Notes under the pieces: model-generated
Told to the model about the DNA's origin: nothing
Seen by the model: only the letters and a program-made list of their open reading frames with translations
Database searches by the model: none
Assembly (NCBI GenBank): GCA_964427875.1
Contig: CAYRVX010000015.1
Span: 14,800 to 78,799 of the forward strand
Length of the DNA: 64,000 nucleotides
Reading direction: 5' to 3'
Source of the DNA: CAYRVX01 sp964427875
GTDB lineage: Bacteria; Planctomycetota; Phycisphaerae; SM23-33
Part shown: positions 8,242 to 17,258 of the stretch, one piece after another
Layout of the letters: every line of letters begins with the position of its first letter
Numbering within the stretch: the first letter of the stretch is position 1
Made by a program: the position numbers and the translations under genes

Positions 8242-9858
8242 ATGAATCGCGAGACTGCTGACACGGAAAGTATGTCGCTGGCCGGAGAGAGGGTCCGGGA
8301 GGAGCTGAAAAGGCGCGTATCGGCCATCGTGGTCTATGTGCTCTGTCCGCTTTCTCTCGGGGTGCTGGTTGGCGCCGCTTACAGTTGGCCGAGAACGCTG
8401 AGGATGACGATCGAGTTCTTCCAGCTCGGCGAGAGGGCCTTCGCAGCGGCCAGCGGAAGCAGTCTGTTCGACAAGCTGCTCTGGATGGACCTCTCCACGA
8501 TGTCCGTCCTGATTGTGCTGCTCCTGTCGCTGCATCTCTTCCTCGGGACGGCTCGCCTGCTCGTCCAGCGCTTGCGGGCGAAGACCTGGCAGGAGTTCAA
8601 GTCGCGAGTGTACAGGAATCGGCTCCTGCCCCAGGGCCTGGGGCCCGTCGCGATTCGCCTCGGCCTCATCGGCACGCTGATCAGCTTCGTGCTGATCGCC
8701 ATGATGCTGTTCGGCGGCGCCCGGCTGCCGGAGTTGGGAGAGAGCGTCGCCGCCGCAGAGACGCAGCCGGTCCTGTCCGCCGAGGTCGGCCGCAAGTCGT
8801 TCGTCGTGTTCCTGTTCTTGTGTGCTTCGCTCTACAGCTCGCTGGTCGGCTGCGCGGTCGGGTACTTCGCCGTGCCCGTGCTGGAGTGGGTCGGGGCCTA
8901 TGCGGCCGGGCGGGCCATGATCAGCCAGCGCGACGCGGAGGTCGCCGAGCAGCAGTATGCCCTTCGCCTTGAGCAGGCCTCGCGGGAGCTGGGGCTTCTG
9001 GCACGGCAGGCGGGGAGCGTCCAGGCGGCATCGTCCGGCCTGACGGAGTGCGCCGAGGCGATCCGCCAGACGCGGGTGTCCCTCGTCGAGGTCTGTCGGA
9101 ACATGAACGAGACCGCCCAGGTCGCCCGGGAGGTCCTGGACGTCCGCCAGGTCATCCGCCGCGCCGCCGGCGACCTCTTCCAGGTGTGCAGGACGGCCGA
9201 GTCGGCCAGCGAGCTGTACCAGAAGCAGGCCGACGAGGCGAAGCTGACGGCGTCCGGGCTTCAGGAGGCGGCGTCGGAGACGGCCCATCAGTTCACTCAC
9301 GCGGTCACCGAGCTGAAGGCGGCGACCGAGTCGATGCGAAGGGACGCCACGGCCGCGGCCGAGGACCTCGCCGGCACGCTCGCGGGTCTGCTCGATGGGC
9401 TCCAGCAGGGCATCGGGTCCATCACCCGCACCCAGGCGGCACAGGAGGAGCTGGCCCGCCAGACGGCGGGCTCCGTCGCCGCCTGCGCCGGGCCGGTCGC
9501 GGAGGCGTCGCAGAGAATCACAGCCATCGCACTGGAGCTGGAGAGGCTCACGAAGAGCGGCGCAGGTGCCGAGCAGAGCATGAAGCAGGCCGCCCAGGCG
9601 GTGGGACCCGCCGTCGGAGGGGTGCACGCGGCACTTGGCGAGCTGCGGGGCTCGCTGGAGGACCTCCATCCTCGAAGGGCCCCCTCCGATCCGAAGGCCG
9701 TGAGCGTGCGTCGGATGGGAAGCGGCGGCGACGACGGACCGAAGCCGGCCGCAGGGGTGGCGGTCGGAGAGCGGTTCCCTTCGCCGAGCGGCAAACAGCG
9801 CCGCAGCTTCTGGCGGCGCCTCTTCGGCGGCGGGGACGGACAGAGCGAAAGGAGGTAG
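8242..9858 (+). CDS. MotA/TolQ/ExbB-like channel subunit with long C-terminal helical tail
   Basis: 538 residues from ATG 8242 (weak GGAA upstream; TTG 8230 or ATG 8272 are alternatives). Four transmembrane segments can be placed at about 27-49, 87-108, 133-158 and 186-214. The third opens with GLIGTLISFVLIAMML and the fourth is ASLYSSLVGCAVGYFAVP, matching in order and spacing the GLLGTV and ALxTTxxGLxxAIP helices of the proton-channel subunits TolQ, ExbB and MotA. Unlike TolQ/ExbB, which end soon after the last helix, this protein carries a roughly 260-residue Gln/Glu/Ala/Arg-rich helical tail (from 223), likely a cytoplasmic coiled coil reminiscent of the tails in ZorA-type proteins. The last 60 residues are Pro/Gly/Arg-rich. 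The next gene begins 3 bases after its stop, with its Shine-Dalgarno inside this gene's end, so an operon is nearly certain. Which process it energises is unknown. Confidence 0.7.
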   Translation: MNRETADTESMSLAGERVREELKRRVSAIVVYVLCPLSLGVLVGAAYSWPRTLRMTIEFFQLGERAFAAASGSSLFDKLLWMDLSTMSVLIVLLLSLHLFLGTARLLVQRLRAKTWQEFKSRVYRNRLLPQGLGPVAIRLGLIGTLISFVLIAMMLFGGARLPELGESVAAAETQPVLSAEVGRKSFVVFLFLCASLYSSLVGCAVGYFAVPVLEWVGAYAAGRAMISQRDAEVAEQQYALRLEQASRELGLLARQAGSVQAASSGLTECAEAIRQTRVSLVEVCRNMNETAQVAREVLDVRQVIRRAAGDLFQVCRTAESASELYQKQADEAKLTASGLQEAASETAHQFTHAVTELKAATESMRRDATAAAEDLAGTLAGLLDGLQQGIGSITRTQAAQEELARQTAGSVAACAGPVAEASQRITAIALELERLTKSGAGAEQSMKQAAQAVGPAVGGVHAALGELRGSLEDLHPRRAPSDPKAVSVRRMGSGGDDGPKPAAGVAVGERFPSPSGKQRRSFWRRLFGGGDGQSERR

Positions 9859-9861
9859 CAG

Positions 9862-10770
9862 ATGATCTTCCGCAGCCGCGCAGAAAGAGTCGGCCGCCTC
9901 CGCGGCGTCACGCCCGAGGAGGTGCTCCTCCAGATCACACTGGGGTTCATGGTCGTCCTGGGGTACCTGCTGTCGGACGTGATCGAGGAACAGGCCCCCT
10001 TGCGGACCCGTCTGTCACTGGTCGATGCACGTCTTGCGAAGGTCGAGCAGGAACGAACCATACTGAGGGAGATTCTGCGACCCAAACTCGAGCGAGTTGA
10101 GGAACAATACAGGAAGTGGCAGACCTCGCCGAAAGCAAAGCTGGCCAGGGAAAGGGCGCAGGCCGTTCTGGCGGCCCAGGAGATGCAGTTGCTGAACTCG
10201 TGGATGAAGCTGAAGGCGGGCTTGCCGCTCTTCCGACTGGTCGGCTTCTTCGAGCTCGGTCTGCTGGAGACCATACCGGCGGACGAGCTGACCGATGACG
10301 CGCGGTTCGTGGCGCTGCGCAACGAAGTGAATCGGCTGTTCCGCGGCGAGGCCCCGGCGAAGGATCAGAAAGACCCCTTGGACAAAGAGATCGAGGACCT
10401 CGCCAGGCGATGTGCGGAGACGATCGGCCTCCAGTTGCCCCGGGGCCCCTATGATCCGACCAGCCTGATAGACGATGCGCGGCAGCGGGAAGCCGTCAGA
10501 ATTGCCGACGTTCAGCCTAACGTCGTCTCCTGGGACAACTACCGGGCCATCGTCGATGAGATCCGAACGGACTTCGCCGGCGAAAAAGACAAGGTCGCCG
10601 GGATTCAGCTCGATGCCGTCAAGAAGATCGGCGAGCACATGCTCCTGGAGCAGGCGGCCGCGGGGCGGTCATCGAGCGCGCGCGAGGTGCTCGGCGAGGT
10701 GCTCGATGAGTTCGAGGCCGAGATCGGGCTCCTCGAAGAAGTGAGGAACAAGCTGGAGTCGGCCCGGTAG
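9862..10770 (+). CDS. Single-TM coiled-coil partner of the channel subunit (ExbD/MotB position)
   Basis: 302 residues; ATG 9862 has a perfect AAAGGAGG 6 bases upstream. A short basic N-terminus (about 15 residues) is followed by one transmembrane helix (about 20-38, LLQITLGFMVVLGYLL) and a charged coiled coil (about 45-115), then an alpha-helical soluble domain. This N-in/C-out topology is that of ExbD, TolR and MotB, and it stands in the partner's usual place, immediately after the TolQ/ExbB-like gene. The aspartate that carries protons in ExbD/MotB is not in its canonical place; acidic residues flank the helix instead (Glu19, Glu20, Asp39). I see no OmpA-like peptidoglycan-binding domain. 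It is therefore assigned by topology and position, not by sequence family. Clustered tightly with genes on both sides. Confidence 0.6.
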   Translation: MIFRSRAERVGRLRGVTPEEVLLQITLGFMVVLGYLLSDVIEEQAPLRTRLSLVDARLAKVEQERTILREILRPKLERVEEQYRKWQTSPKAKLARERAQAVLAAQEMQLLNSWMKLKAGLPLFRLVGFFELGLLETIPADELTDDARFVALRNEVNRLFRGEAPAKDQKDPLDKEIEDLARRCAETIGLQLPRGPYDPTSLIDDARQREAVRIADVQPNVVSWDNYRAIVDEIRTDFAGEKDKVAGIQLDAVKKIGEHMLLEQAAAGRSSSAREVLGEVLDEFEAEIGLLEEVRNKLESAR

Positions 10771-10843
10771 CGCCGCCGCACCCGCGCCGACGGCCAGCTC
10801 ACGTCAGCTTTCGCTGCGGGCAAGAGAAAGTGGGATAGGGATC

Positions 10844-13800
10844 ATGCAAGCAATGAACAGGCATCGGCCCGCGCGGCTCGTGCTGGCGACAGCATGGGCA
10901 CTGGGGCTGATCGGCTCGGCGGGCCTCGGCCAGGATGATCGCGACCGGCAGGCCAAGCAGGTCGTGTTCCAGCTCGCCTCGCTGCGCGCCATGGTCAAGT
11001 TCGTGCAGTCCGACGCCGTATACGGCCTTCCGCAGGATCAGCTCGCCGCGTTCATCACCGGCAACCTCCAGACGCAGCGGAAGAACACGGAAGCGGCCGC
11101 CCGGGGTGCCGTGGGGGCCGGGGCCGACGCCATGTTCCGGCAGCGCGTCGAGTCCGTGGCCAGGGAGATCGACCCCACCGACAAGTACGGCGTCCTCCCG
11201 TGGCTGAAGGACAGGATGAGGAAGAAATCAGCCGGCCAGGAGAAGAGCCTTCGCAGGGAGTTCGACGATCGGATCGCAGCGGACCTGAGCGACGAGGGCA
11301 GCCGGCTCAGGGTCGCGTACCGACAGGCGCGCAAGCGGGCCGCTGACGCCCAGGTCAAAAACGCCCTCGAGAGGATCAAGAACGATACCACCGGCATCGC
11401 ACCGACCGAGCAGGACATCACCGCGGCGACGCAAGACGAGAAGGCAAAGAGCGCCCTCGTCAGCCGGACGGTCGAGGCGCTGGCGGGCATGGAGATCAAT
11501 CAGGTACTCGAGGAGGCCGAGGGCGAGCTGACGGGCAAGGCGGCCGGACTCGTCGAGCAGGGGGTGAGTCAGTACCGCAAGTTTCTCCAGGACGTCCGCG
11601 GCCTTGCCACGAAGGCCTACACGCGCCAGGGCATCCACGAGGAGGTCATCGACGCAGGGCGGATCGCGCAGCAACGAGCGAGCGCCAACCAGGCCGCCGC
11701 CGGAAGGGTCTACGACTTTTTCAAGCATGACCAGGCATGGGGCGAGCCGGAGACCGCAAGGCGATTCGAGCTCAAGGTCGCAGAGGTCATCAAGGCCGTC
11801 TCCAGCTCAATCCCCGGCGACGTCAGGGAGCGGATCGCCGGGGCCATTTCGGGCAATTCCCTGGCACACCACACCATCAGCAAGAGCTTCGAGATCTTCC
11901 GAAAGGAGGCCGGGAAGCGGGCGCGCAAACAGACGCTCTCGGACTATACGACGAAGGCCGAGAATGCCCGCAGCAGTTACGACACGGAGGAGCGGCGCGG
12001 CAAGCTGCCCACGGAGATCGGCCAGGCCCTCGACGACGCGAAGGCCCGATGCCGCCCGGACTGGGACGCGCTCATCAAGAGGTCCGAGGAGTCGCTGCGG
12101 TCCGAGCTGGGGCGGATCCGGGCGGAGTTGGCGCAAGAAGACGCCAGGCGGCGCTGCCCGAAGCTCATGAGCGGCGACTGGTGGCCGTCCGGTCCGGAGA
12201 TTCTCTCCAACCCCCTGTCTCGCTTTAGCCGCCGGAAGCTGCGAGAGGGGCCTTTGGCCACGATACTATGGAAGCTGACTCCCCCCGCCGAGACGGAGAT
12301 GATCGAGGAGACCTGGCAGCTCATTGAGAAGAGGGCCAGACACAGGCTCGAGATCGGCCACAGGGCCCTGGCCGGCCAGCAGGCCTGCGTGAGGGGCCTC
12401 CGGGATGAGATCCTCCGGCAGATGCAGACGGACAAGAGCCGAAGCGCCAGCGAGTGGTACGAGGAGTACGCCCGGGCCGTCCTGACGCAATGGCGGCGGC
12501 GGTCCGGTGACGAGCCCGAAGCAGTGGCAGCCTACCCGGAGCTTCTTGAAGAGGTGCTTACGCAGATCCGCGGCATCGTGGAAGAGGCCCTGCGACTCGA
12601 GATCGCCAAGGGCGTCGCAGCGAAGGCCACGACTGGGGATACCGGCACCGGGAAGCCCGAGAGCGCGACGAGGCCCGTCGGTGAGGGGCAGGAGAAGCCC
12701 CGCACGCCACCCGAGGCCGAGCGGCTCAGGATGGTCGAGGCGCGTCAGAACGAGATCGTGGACCAGGTCAGGCCGGAGGTCAGCCAGAGGGCCCAGGAGC
12801 GCATTCGCGCCGGCGAGCAACCGGCCTTGGAGGAGACGTGCAGGCATTTCACCCAGTTGGTGGAGCAGCGGTGGCTGAGGAAATGGCCGGAGCTTGCCGA
12901 TGTCCTCAAGCCCGAGGACAAAGAGATCCTCCCGAGCGTAAGAGAGCGAATCCGGGGCATCGTGGCACAGATGCTGCAAATCTCGGCGGGCCGGGACGCC
13001 AGGATCCGACACGCCCAGAGCAGGCTGGTCAAGGCTCACGAGCCCGGGATCCGCGAGATGGTCCTCGAGGACAGGAAGGCGGCCAAGATGGTGGCAGCGC
13101 GCTCGAAGGACTATCGATTGGAGTACGAGAAACGCGTCCGGGAGAGCTGGCAGAAAGACAAGCTGAGCGAGACGCCGGGCTACGGTTCCCTTCTGCCGGG
13201 CACGCTCAACGAGATCCGCGGCGCCGTGGCCTCCCTGATCGAGGAGATCGCCGGCCCCGACGCTCCCGAGGAAGTCACGGGGAAAGACGCCACATCACAG
13301 CCGGCGAGCCGGCCCGCTGCGGGGGCTCCAAAGAAGGAAGAGGCGGGCGGCGGCGCGCCCGGCCCGGCCTCCGGGCCGGCAGATGGCCCGGGCGGCGGCG
13401 GCGACCGGCCGGGAGGAACGCAGAAGAGACCGGGGATCGTGGGCGGCCCCGGCGACCTGGCCGTCGGCAGGCCCGGACGTGGCTCCGGCGAGGGCATGGA
13501 GTATCGCCCGTTCCCCACCGGAGAAGCGGCCAGACCGACGGCCGGCGGAGGATGGTTCGCACGGGGGGCCTCCGTCGTCCTGCTGGTGCTGGCCCTCCTG
13601 ATGCAGGCCGTCTTCCTCTGGGCGCACTTCAGGGGGCGGCGACAGCGGCAGCAGATCCTCCCGACGTTCGCCCGGCGCTTCGACGGCCGCGACAGGGACG
13701 CCGTCGCCTCGGCGATCGTCCGGCAGATGGATGTCGCACTCCAGTGTCTGGAGGCGTACCGACCCTCTCGCCGCGTTGAGACGCTGAACGACCTCTACGC

Positions 13801-13960
13801 GTCCGGCCAGGAGCTGCTCGAGCAGGTCCGCGCCCGGTGGAACGCGACGGAGGCGTCGAGGATCCTGCCCAACCTCGAGATCGAGACGCAGCAGTTGGCC
13901 TTCGGCGGAGTGCTCGTCGTGGCCGGGCTCGACGACGCCCCCGATCCGGCGGGTGACTGA
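10844..13960 (+). CDS. Giant exported helical-repeat protein with C-terminal membrane anchor
   Basis: 1038 residues. Signal peptide at residues 1-29 (LVLATAWALGLIGSAGLG), then some 770 residues of charged, Arg/Glu/Ala-rich helix with no cysteine-rich or enzymatic motif I recognise, a Pro/Gly/Ala-rich linker (about 805-890), a second hydrophobic segment (about 904-925, ASVVLLVLALLMQAVFLWAHF) and a roughly 110-residue tail that should be cytoplasmic. At least three related units of about 100 residues occur in the distal half, each a Tyr/Phe-containing helix, a Trp, then an IRGIV/IRGAV helix: LTQIRGIVEEAL, VRERIRGIVAQML and LNEIRGAVASLI. It lies 73 bases downstream of the one-TM partner and 71 bases before a TPR gene, all on the same strand. 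A periplasmic rod or scaffold moved by the upstream channel pair is a reasonable guess, nothing more. ATG 10853 is a possible alternative start. Confidence 0.6.
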   Translation: MQAMNRHRPARLVLATAWALGLIGSAGLGQDDRDRQAKQVVFQLASLRAMVKFVQSDAVYGLPQDQLAAFITGNLQTQRKNTEAAARGAVGAGADAMFRQRVESVAREIDPTDKYGVLPWLKDRMRKKSAGQEKSLRREFDDRIAADLSDEGSRLRVAYRQARKRAADAQVKNALERIKNDTTGIAPTEQDITAATQDEKAKSALVSRTVEALAGMEINQVLEEAEGELTGKAAGLVEQGVSQYRKFLQDVRGLATKAYTRQGIHEEVIDAGRIAQQRASANQAAAGRVYDFFKHDQAWGEPETARRFELKVAEVIKAVSSSIPGDVRERIAGAISGNSLAHHTISKSFEIFRKEAGKRARKQTLSDYTTKAENARSSYDTEERRGKLPTEIGQALDDAKARCRPDWDALIKRSEESLRSELGRIRAELAQEDARRRCPKLMSGDWWPSGPEILSNPLSRFSRRKLREGPLATILWKLTPPAETEMIEETWQLIEKRARHRLEIGHRALAGQQACVRGLRDEILRQMQTDKSRSASEWYEEYARAVLTQWRRRSGDEPEAVAAYPELLEEVLTQIRGIVEEALRLEIAKGVAAKATTGDTGTGKPESATRPVGEGQEKPRTPPEAERLRMVEARQNEIVDQVRPEVSQRAQERIRAGEQPALEETCRHFTQLVEQRWLRKWPELADVLKPEDKEILPSVRERIRGIVAQMLQISAGRDARIRHAQSRLVKAHEPGIREMVLEDRKAAKMVAARSKDYRLEYEKRVRESWQKDKLSETPGYGSLLPGTLNEIRGAVASLIEEIAGPDAPEEVTGKDATSQPASRPAAGAPKKEEAGGGAPGPASGPADGPGGGGDRPGGTQKRPGIVGGPGDLAVGRPGRGSGEGMEYRPFPTGEAARPTAGGGWFARGASVVLLVLALLMQAVFLWAHFRGRRQRQQILPTFARRFDGRDRDAVASAIVRQMDVALQCLEAYRPSRRVETLNDLYASGQELLEQVRARWNATEASRILPNLEIETQQLAFGGVLVVAGLDDAPDPAGD

Positions 13961-14031
13961 GTCCCGGCCTCACCGACAGGCCCGCCGGGCTCGCGGTCTC
14001 AAGGTGAGGCCGCTTCTTGCGGAGAGGACCT

Positions 14032-15117
14032 ATGAGAAGAGGATCGCAGGCCGATAGGGGCAGATACCAGGTGCTGGCCGTCGGTGCGACGGCGGTCAGC
14101 GCGGCGCTGATCGCCCTGGTGGCGGCCACGGGCTACTTCGCGCCTTCGGCGGACAACGGGGTGGTGTCTGAGGAGCGCAAGCTCTCGGAGCGGAACGCCT
14201 TGGCGATGAAATGGGTCCGCGACGGCCTGCCGCGTCCGGCGGTGTCGGTGCTCGACGAGATTCTGCTGGACCATCCCGACTTCCTGCCGGCCCTGGTCAA
14301 CCGGAGCTGGGCGCTGACGAAACTGGGCCGGTTCGCCGAGGCCGTTCGAGACGCCGACCGGGCGCTGAAGATTCAGCCGAACTGCGTGGCGGCACTCAAC
14401 AATAAGGCCGAGGCGCTGCAATGCCAGGGCGAGCTCGCCGAAGCGTACAAGTGGGCCGAGCAGGCCATCGCGGCAGACGCGAACTGCCCCGGTTCATGGA
14501 TCGCCAAGGCCAATGCCCTGGCGGGAATGGGCCAAGAGCGCTGGCCAGGAGCCATCGAGGCCTACGACGAGGCCTTGAGCCTCGAGCCGAAGAACGTCCA
14601 GGCGCTCGCCGGCAAGGGCTGGGTCCTCAACTACATGGAGAAGTACGACGAGGCCCTCAAAGTCCACAGGACCGCCCTCATCCACGCGCCCGGCGACCAC
14701 GAGGTCTGGCGAATCGGGATCTTCGCGATGATGCGCCGCGATCCAAACAGCACCCCGATCGCGATGATCAGGAACGCCCTGGTGTTTCACCCGGAAAGTC
14801 CGCAACTGCTGAACGATAGGGGCCTGGCGCTGCTGCGCCAAGGGCAGTATGCTGACGCCTCCGACGCCTTGACGCTGGCCACTCACCATGACCGCGATTC
14901 CCACCTCGCATGGTACAACAAGGCCCTGGCGCTGGGCGCCCTGGGGAAGAAGCGTGAGGCCGTCGAGGCAGTGGAAAGGTCGCTGAGGATCAAGCCCGAC
15001 TATGAACCGGCCAAGCAGTACAGGCAGCGCATCCTCAACCAGGATCGCGCCGACTCCGCCGGACCGACCTCCGCGGCGGCATCAGGCAAAGGGGCCCCCG
15101 GCGCGGCCCTCAAGTGA
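14032..15117 (+). CDS. Membrane-anchored TPR-repeat protein
   Basis: 361 residues. ATG 14032 has GGAGAGG five bases upstream. One N-terminal transmembrane helix (about residues 15-38, VLAVGATAVSAALIALVAA) is followed by about eight tetratricopeptide repeats, for example AALNNKAEALQCQGELAEAY, VQALAGKGWVLNYMEKYDEA and SHLAWYNKALALGALGKKRE, ending in an Ala/Gly/Ser-rich tail. TPR domains bind other proteins. As the last gene of the four-gene set starting at 8242, it probably scaffolds the exported rod or channel complex at the membrane. No lipobox and no cleavage site are evident, so it likely stays anchored with the TPRs outside the cytoplasm. Gene prediction is firm; the partner is inferred from context. 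Confidence 0.8.
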   Translation: MRRGSQADRGRYQVLAVGATAVSAALIALVAATGYFAPSADNGVVSEERKLSERNALAMKWVRDGLPRPAVSVLDEILLDHPDFLPALVNRSWALTKLGRFAEAVRDADRALKIQPNCVAALNNKAEALQCQGELAEAYKWAEQAIAADANCPGSWIAKANALAGMGQERWPGAIEAYDEALSLEPKNVQALAGKGWVLNYMEKYDEALKVHRTALIHAPGDHEVWRIGIFAMMRRDPNSTPIAMIRNALVFHPESPQLLNDRGLALLRQGQYADASDALTLATHHDRDSHLAWYNKALALGALGKKREAVEAVERSLRIKPDYEPAKQYRQRILNQDRADSAGPTSAAASGKGAPGAALK

Positions 15118-15786
15118 TCGACGCGCCGCTGCCCGCGGGCGAGAGGTCTACGAATATAGCATAGACGTTCCCCAATAAAGACATAAGTTCTCAAAGTGAC
15201 CGATTCTGCACGGCTGACAGCGTGTCCGTTGATTCGTTGACTCGTTAATTCGTTAATTGGGAAGACGTTGTGTGCGTCTTGACTCTCCTTGGCTTCCCTG
15301 CGGCCACGGTGGAGAAGCCGTGCGGCCCGCTGGCCTTCCTGCAACGTAGCTGCCGCGTGGCCAGGGCGGAGCTCTTTACGAATCAACGAGTTAACGACTC
15401 CACGAGTCAACGGGGCCTCCCACGAGGGCACAAGAACGGTCAGTTTGAGATAAGTTGATATGTTGCACCCATCAACGTAGGCCCCCCCTCCGCCTGCATT
15501 GGGTGCAGCTACCAGGGCGATGCCACGGTCTCCCCCTACCAGGGCATCGCCCGCTTTATGCGCCGAGTGGTGACGCGCACTCATCCCAGCACTACCCGCA
15601 CATCCTGGCCGAGTTTCAGCGGATGATAGAGGCCCCGAAGCTCGACGTCCCGCCTGCATCGCCTTCGGAAGGATGAAGCGCGAACGTGGAATACAGTCGG
15701 GTACCCCCAGTGTTGTTGAGGCGCGGCAAGGACCGGGCCTCAGTTCTTTCACTGCTCAGGGGGCGTCGGCGCGGAAGGGCCTCGCG
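15118..15786. other. Gene-free stretch with an inverted-repeat element
   Basis: 669 bases between the TPR gene and the convergent lipoprotein gene. The first 340 bases hold the octamer-based inverted repeat described separately. Beyond it, 15455-15676 can be read as a 73-codon frame whose end (HYPHILAEFQRMIEAPKLDV) looks protein-like, possibly the relic 3' end of a lost gene, but it has no plausible start and no ribosome binding site. No convincing intact gene is seen. Confidence 0.5.
15185..15456. repeat. Imperfect palindromic element built on 8-bp tandem repeats
   Basis: Four octamers CGTTGATT, CGTTGACT, CGTTAATT, CGTTAATT run head to tail at 15227-15258. Four more of the same family, on the opposite strand, occupy 15381-15412 (AATCAACG, AGTTAACG, ACTCCACG, AGTCAACG). 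Outside them CTCAAAGTGACCG (15190-15202) is matched by CGGTCAGTTTGAG (15437-15449), so the whole roughly 270 bp is one long imperfect inverted repeat. Between the arms are smaller hairpins (AAGACG/CGTCTT near 15262-15281; CTGGCC/GGCCAG near 15328-15364). No transposase is present. Confidence 0.7.
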
Positions 15787-17226
15787 CTAGTCCTGCGTTC
15801 TGGGCTTCCGGGCGGGTTGGGTCTCCGGGGCGTCGGGCAGGCTCGAGGCGATCAGGTCGATGGCGGTCTGGGCGTAGGTCTTGAGCTGCTTGCCGTCGGC
15901 CTCTGCGGCCAGCTCGTGGGAGAAGCGGAACGCCTTGAGCTCCTGCTTCAGCTCCGGGCGCGGCTTGAGGGAGGCGAGGAAGGCCCGCCACTGGGCGGCC
16001 TCGTTCTTCGCGAGGCCCTCGCGCCAGAGGCAATACGAGGCCAGCTCCGCGCCGTCGAGGACGAGCTTGCCGAAGTGGGCCTTCTGGAACGCCTCGTCGG
16101 GGCGGGACCACAACGCGAAGCACAGCACGGGCATGTCCTTGCCCTCTCTCAGCGTGGAGGACCATGCGACGCTGCCGTCGTTGGCGTCCCACGTGCCGTT
16201 GGCAACCCAGGGCCGGCGGCCCGTGGCGAGCTTCAGGCTGAGTTTGTCCTGTCCGCGGGAGCCGAAGAGATCCAGCTCGAAGATCGGCAGGTCGATGTCC
16301 GGGCCGTCGATGAGCTCCGAGGGGCTCGGCCGGGTCGCCTGCGTGGTCGTCTTCCGCTCCTCCTGCCACTTCCGCAGGCGTTCCTTGTATTCCTCCGTCG
16401 TCTCCAGGTAGGCCTCCATCGACTTCCTCGCCGTCTCCTCGCTGGCGAGGAACGCCAGGCTCGTTGGGATCGGCTTGTCCGCAGGGACGCCCATCCTGGT
16501 GGCCACAAACCGCTGGACCAGCGAGAGGAGCTTGCCGGGCGAGTCGTGCGTGAATGCCTCGATGGCACAGCGGCCGACCGTCGGCAGCTCCTGCGGCGAG
16601 AAGTAATCCCGCTCGGCGAAGTACTGGAGGATGCGGACCATCAGCTCCTGGTTCGCCTCGTCCTTGGCCTTGTGCGCGCTGAGGACCCGGCTCATCCAGG
16701 CGTAGACGACCAGGTTCTTCACGTCGAGCCGCAGGTCCCGGTCCATGAACTCGCGGAGCTTCTTGAGGCCCTCCTCGCCGGCCAGCTCCGATTCCAGCCA
16801 CCCCACGAGGAGGTCGACGGTCTTGTCGGCCTTCTTCATGGCGTCCTCGACCATGCTGGCCTGCTCGTCGCGGCCGCGGAAGCGTTCCACGTAGACGCAG
16901 GCGTGGCCCATCTGCGAGTCCAGGCGGGTGTAGGACCCGGCGCCGCCCACGTCGTTGGGCGTCCGCGCCGCGAACGTGCCGACGAAGGCCTGCTTGGCCT
17001 CTTGCGGCCGGCTCAGCCGCTTTTCATAAAACTTCGCGATGGCGGCCAGCTTCCCGTCGGGGAGCCTGACGGCCCTGAGCTTGCCTTTCCCCGACCCGAC
17101 GTGCCACGCCGTGATCTCTCGCCGGATCTCCTGTCCCCGCGGCGTGAGCTGGATCTCGTACTCGTCGTACTCGCAGCCGCCCAGAAGGCCCGCCATCGCC
17201 GCCGCCACAAGAAGCCTGACTCTCAT
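15787..17226 (-). CDS. Lipoprotein of unknown function
   Basis: 479 residues from the second of two in-frame ATGs (17226), which has GGGAG six bases upstream; ATG 17232 is possible. The N-terminus MRVRLLVAAAMAGLLGGC is a type II signal peptide with lipobox LGGC, so the mature protein is lipid-anchored, and the first mature residues (EYDEYE) avoid the Asp+2 inner-membrane retention pattern. The central part is predominantly helical with repeated charged segments; a Pro/Thr-rich linker near residue 300 separates it from a C-terminal domain ending in PARKPRTQD. No catalytic motif or family is recognised. It is convergent with the TPR gene and divergent from the PATR protein gene, with its own promoter candidate, so no operon context helps. 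A sensor or structural envelope role is conceivable but unsupported. Confidence 0.75.
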   Translation of the reverse strand: MRVRLLVAAAMAGLLGGCEYDEYEIQLTPRGQEIRREITAWHVGSGKGKLRAVRLPDGKLAAIAKFYEKRLSRPQEAKQAFVGTFAARTPNDVGGAGSYTRLDSQMGHACVYVERFRGRDEQASMVEDAMKKADKTVDLLVGWLESELAGEEGLKKLREFMDRDLRLDVKNLVVYAWMSRVLSAHKAKDEANQELMVRILQYFAERDYFSPQELPTVGRCAIEAFTHDSPGKLLSLVQRFVATRMGVPADKPIPTSLAFLASEETARKSMEAYLETTEEYKERLRKWQEERKTTTQATRPSPSELIDGPDIDLPIFELDLFGSRGQDKLSLKLATGRRPWVANGTWDANDGSVAWSSTLREGKDMPVLCFALWSRPDEAFQKAHFGKLVLDGAELASYCLWREGLAKNEAAQWRAFLASLKPRPELKQELKAFRFSHELAAEADGKQLKTYAQTAIDLIASSLPDAPETQPARKPRTQD

Positions 17227-17258
17227 CTCCATCTCCCTGTCTCCCTGTTTCTCTTCGC

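Noticed and set aside
8242..10770. Calling the channel pair a Zorya (ZorAB) defence system
   Set aside because: A MotA-like core with a long tail recalls ZorA, but the second protein lacks a visible OmpA-like domain and no ZorC, ZorD or ZorE-type helicase or nuclease follows.
15270..15458. A 62-codon frame inside the octamer inverted repeat
   Set aside because: It is made of the repeat's hairpin arms and their spacer and has no start signal; the second half is the translation of octamers.
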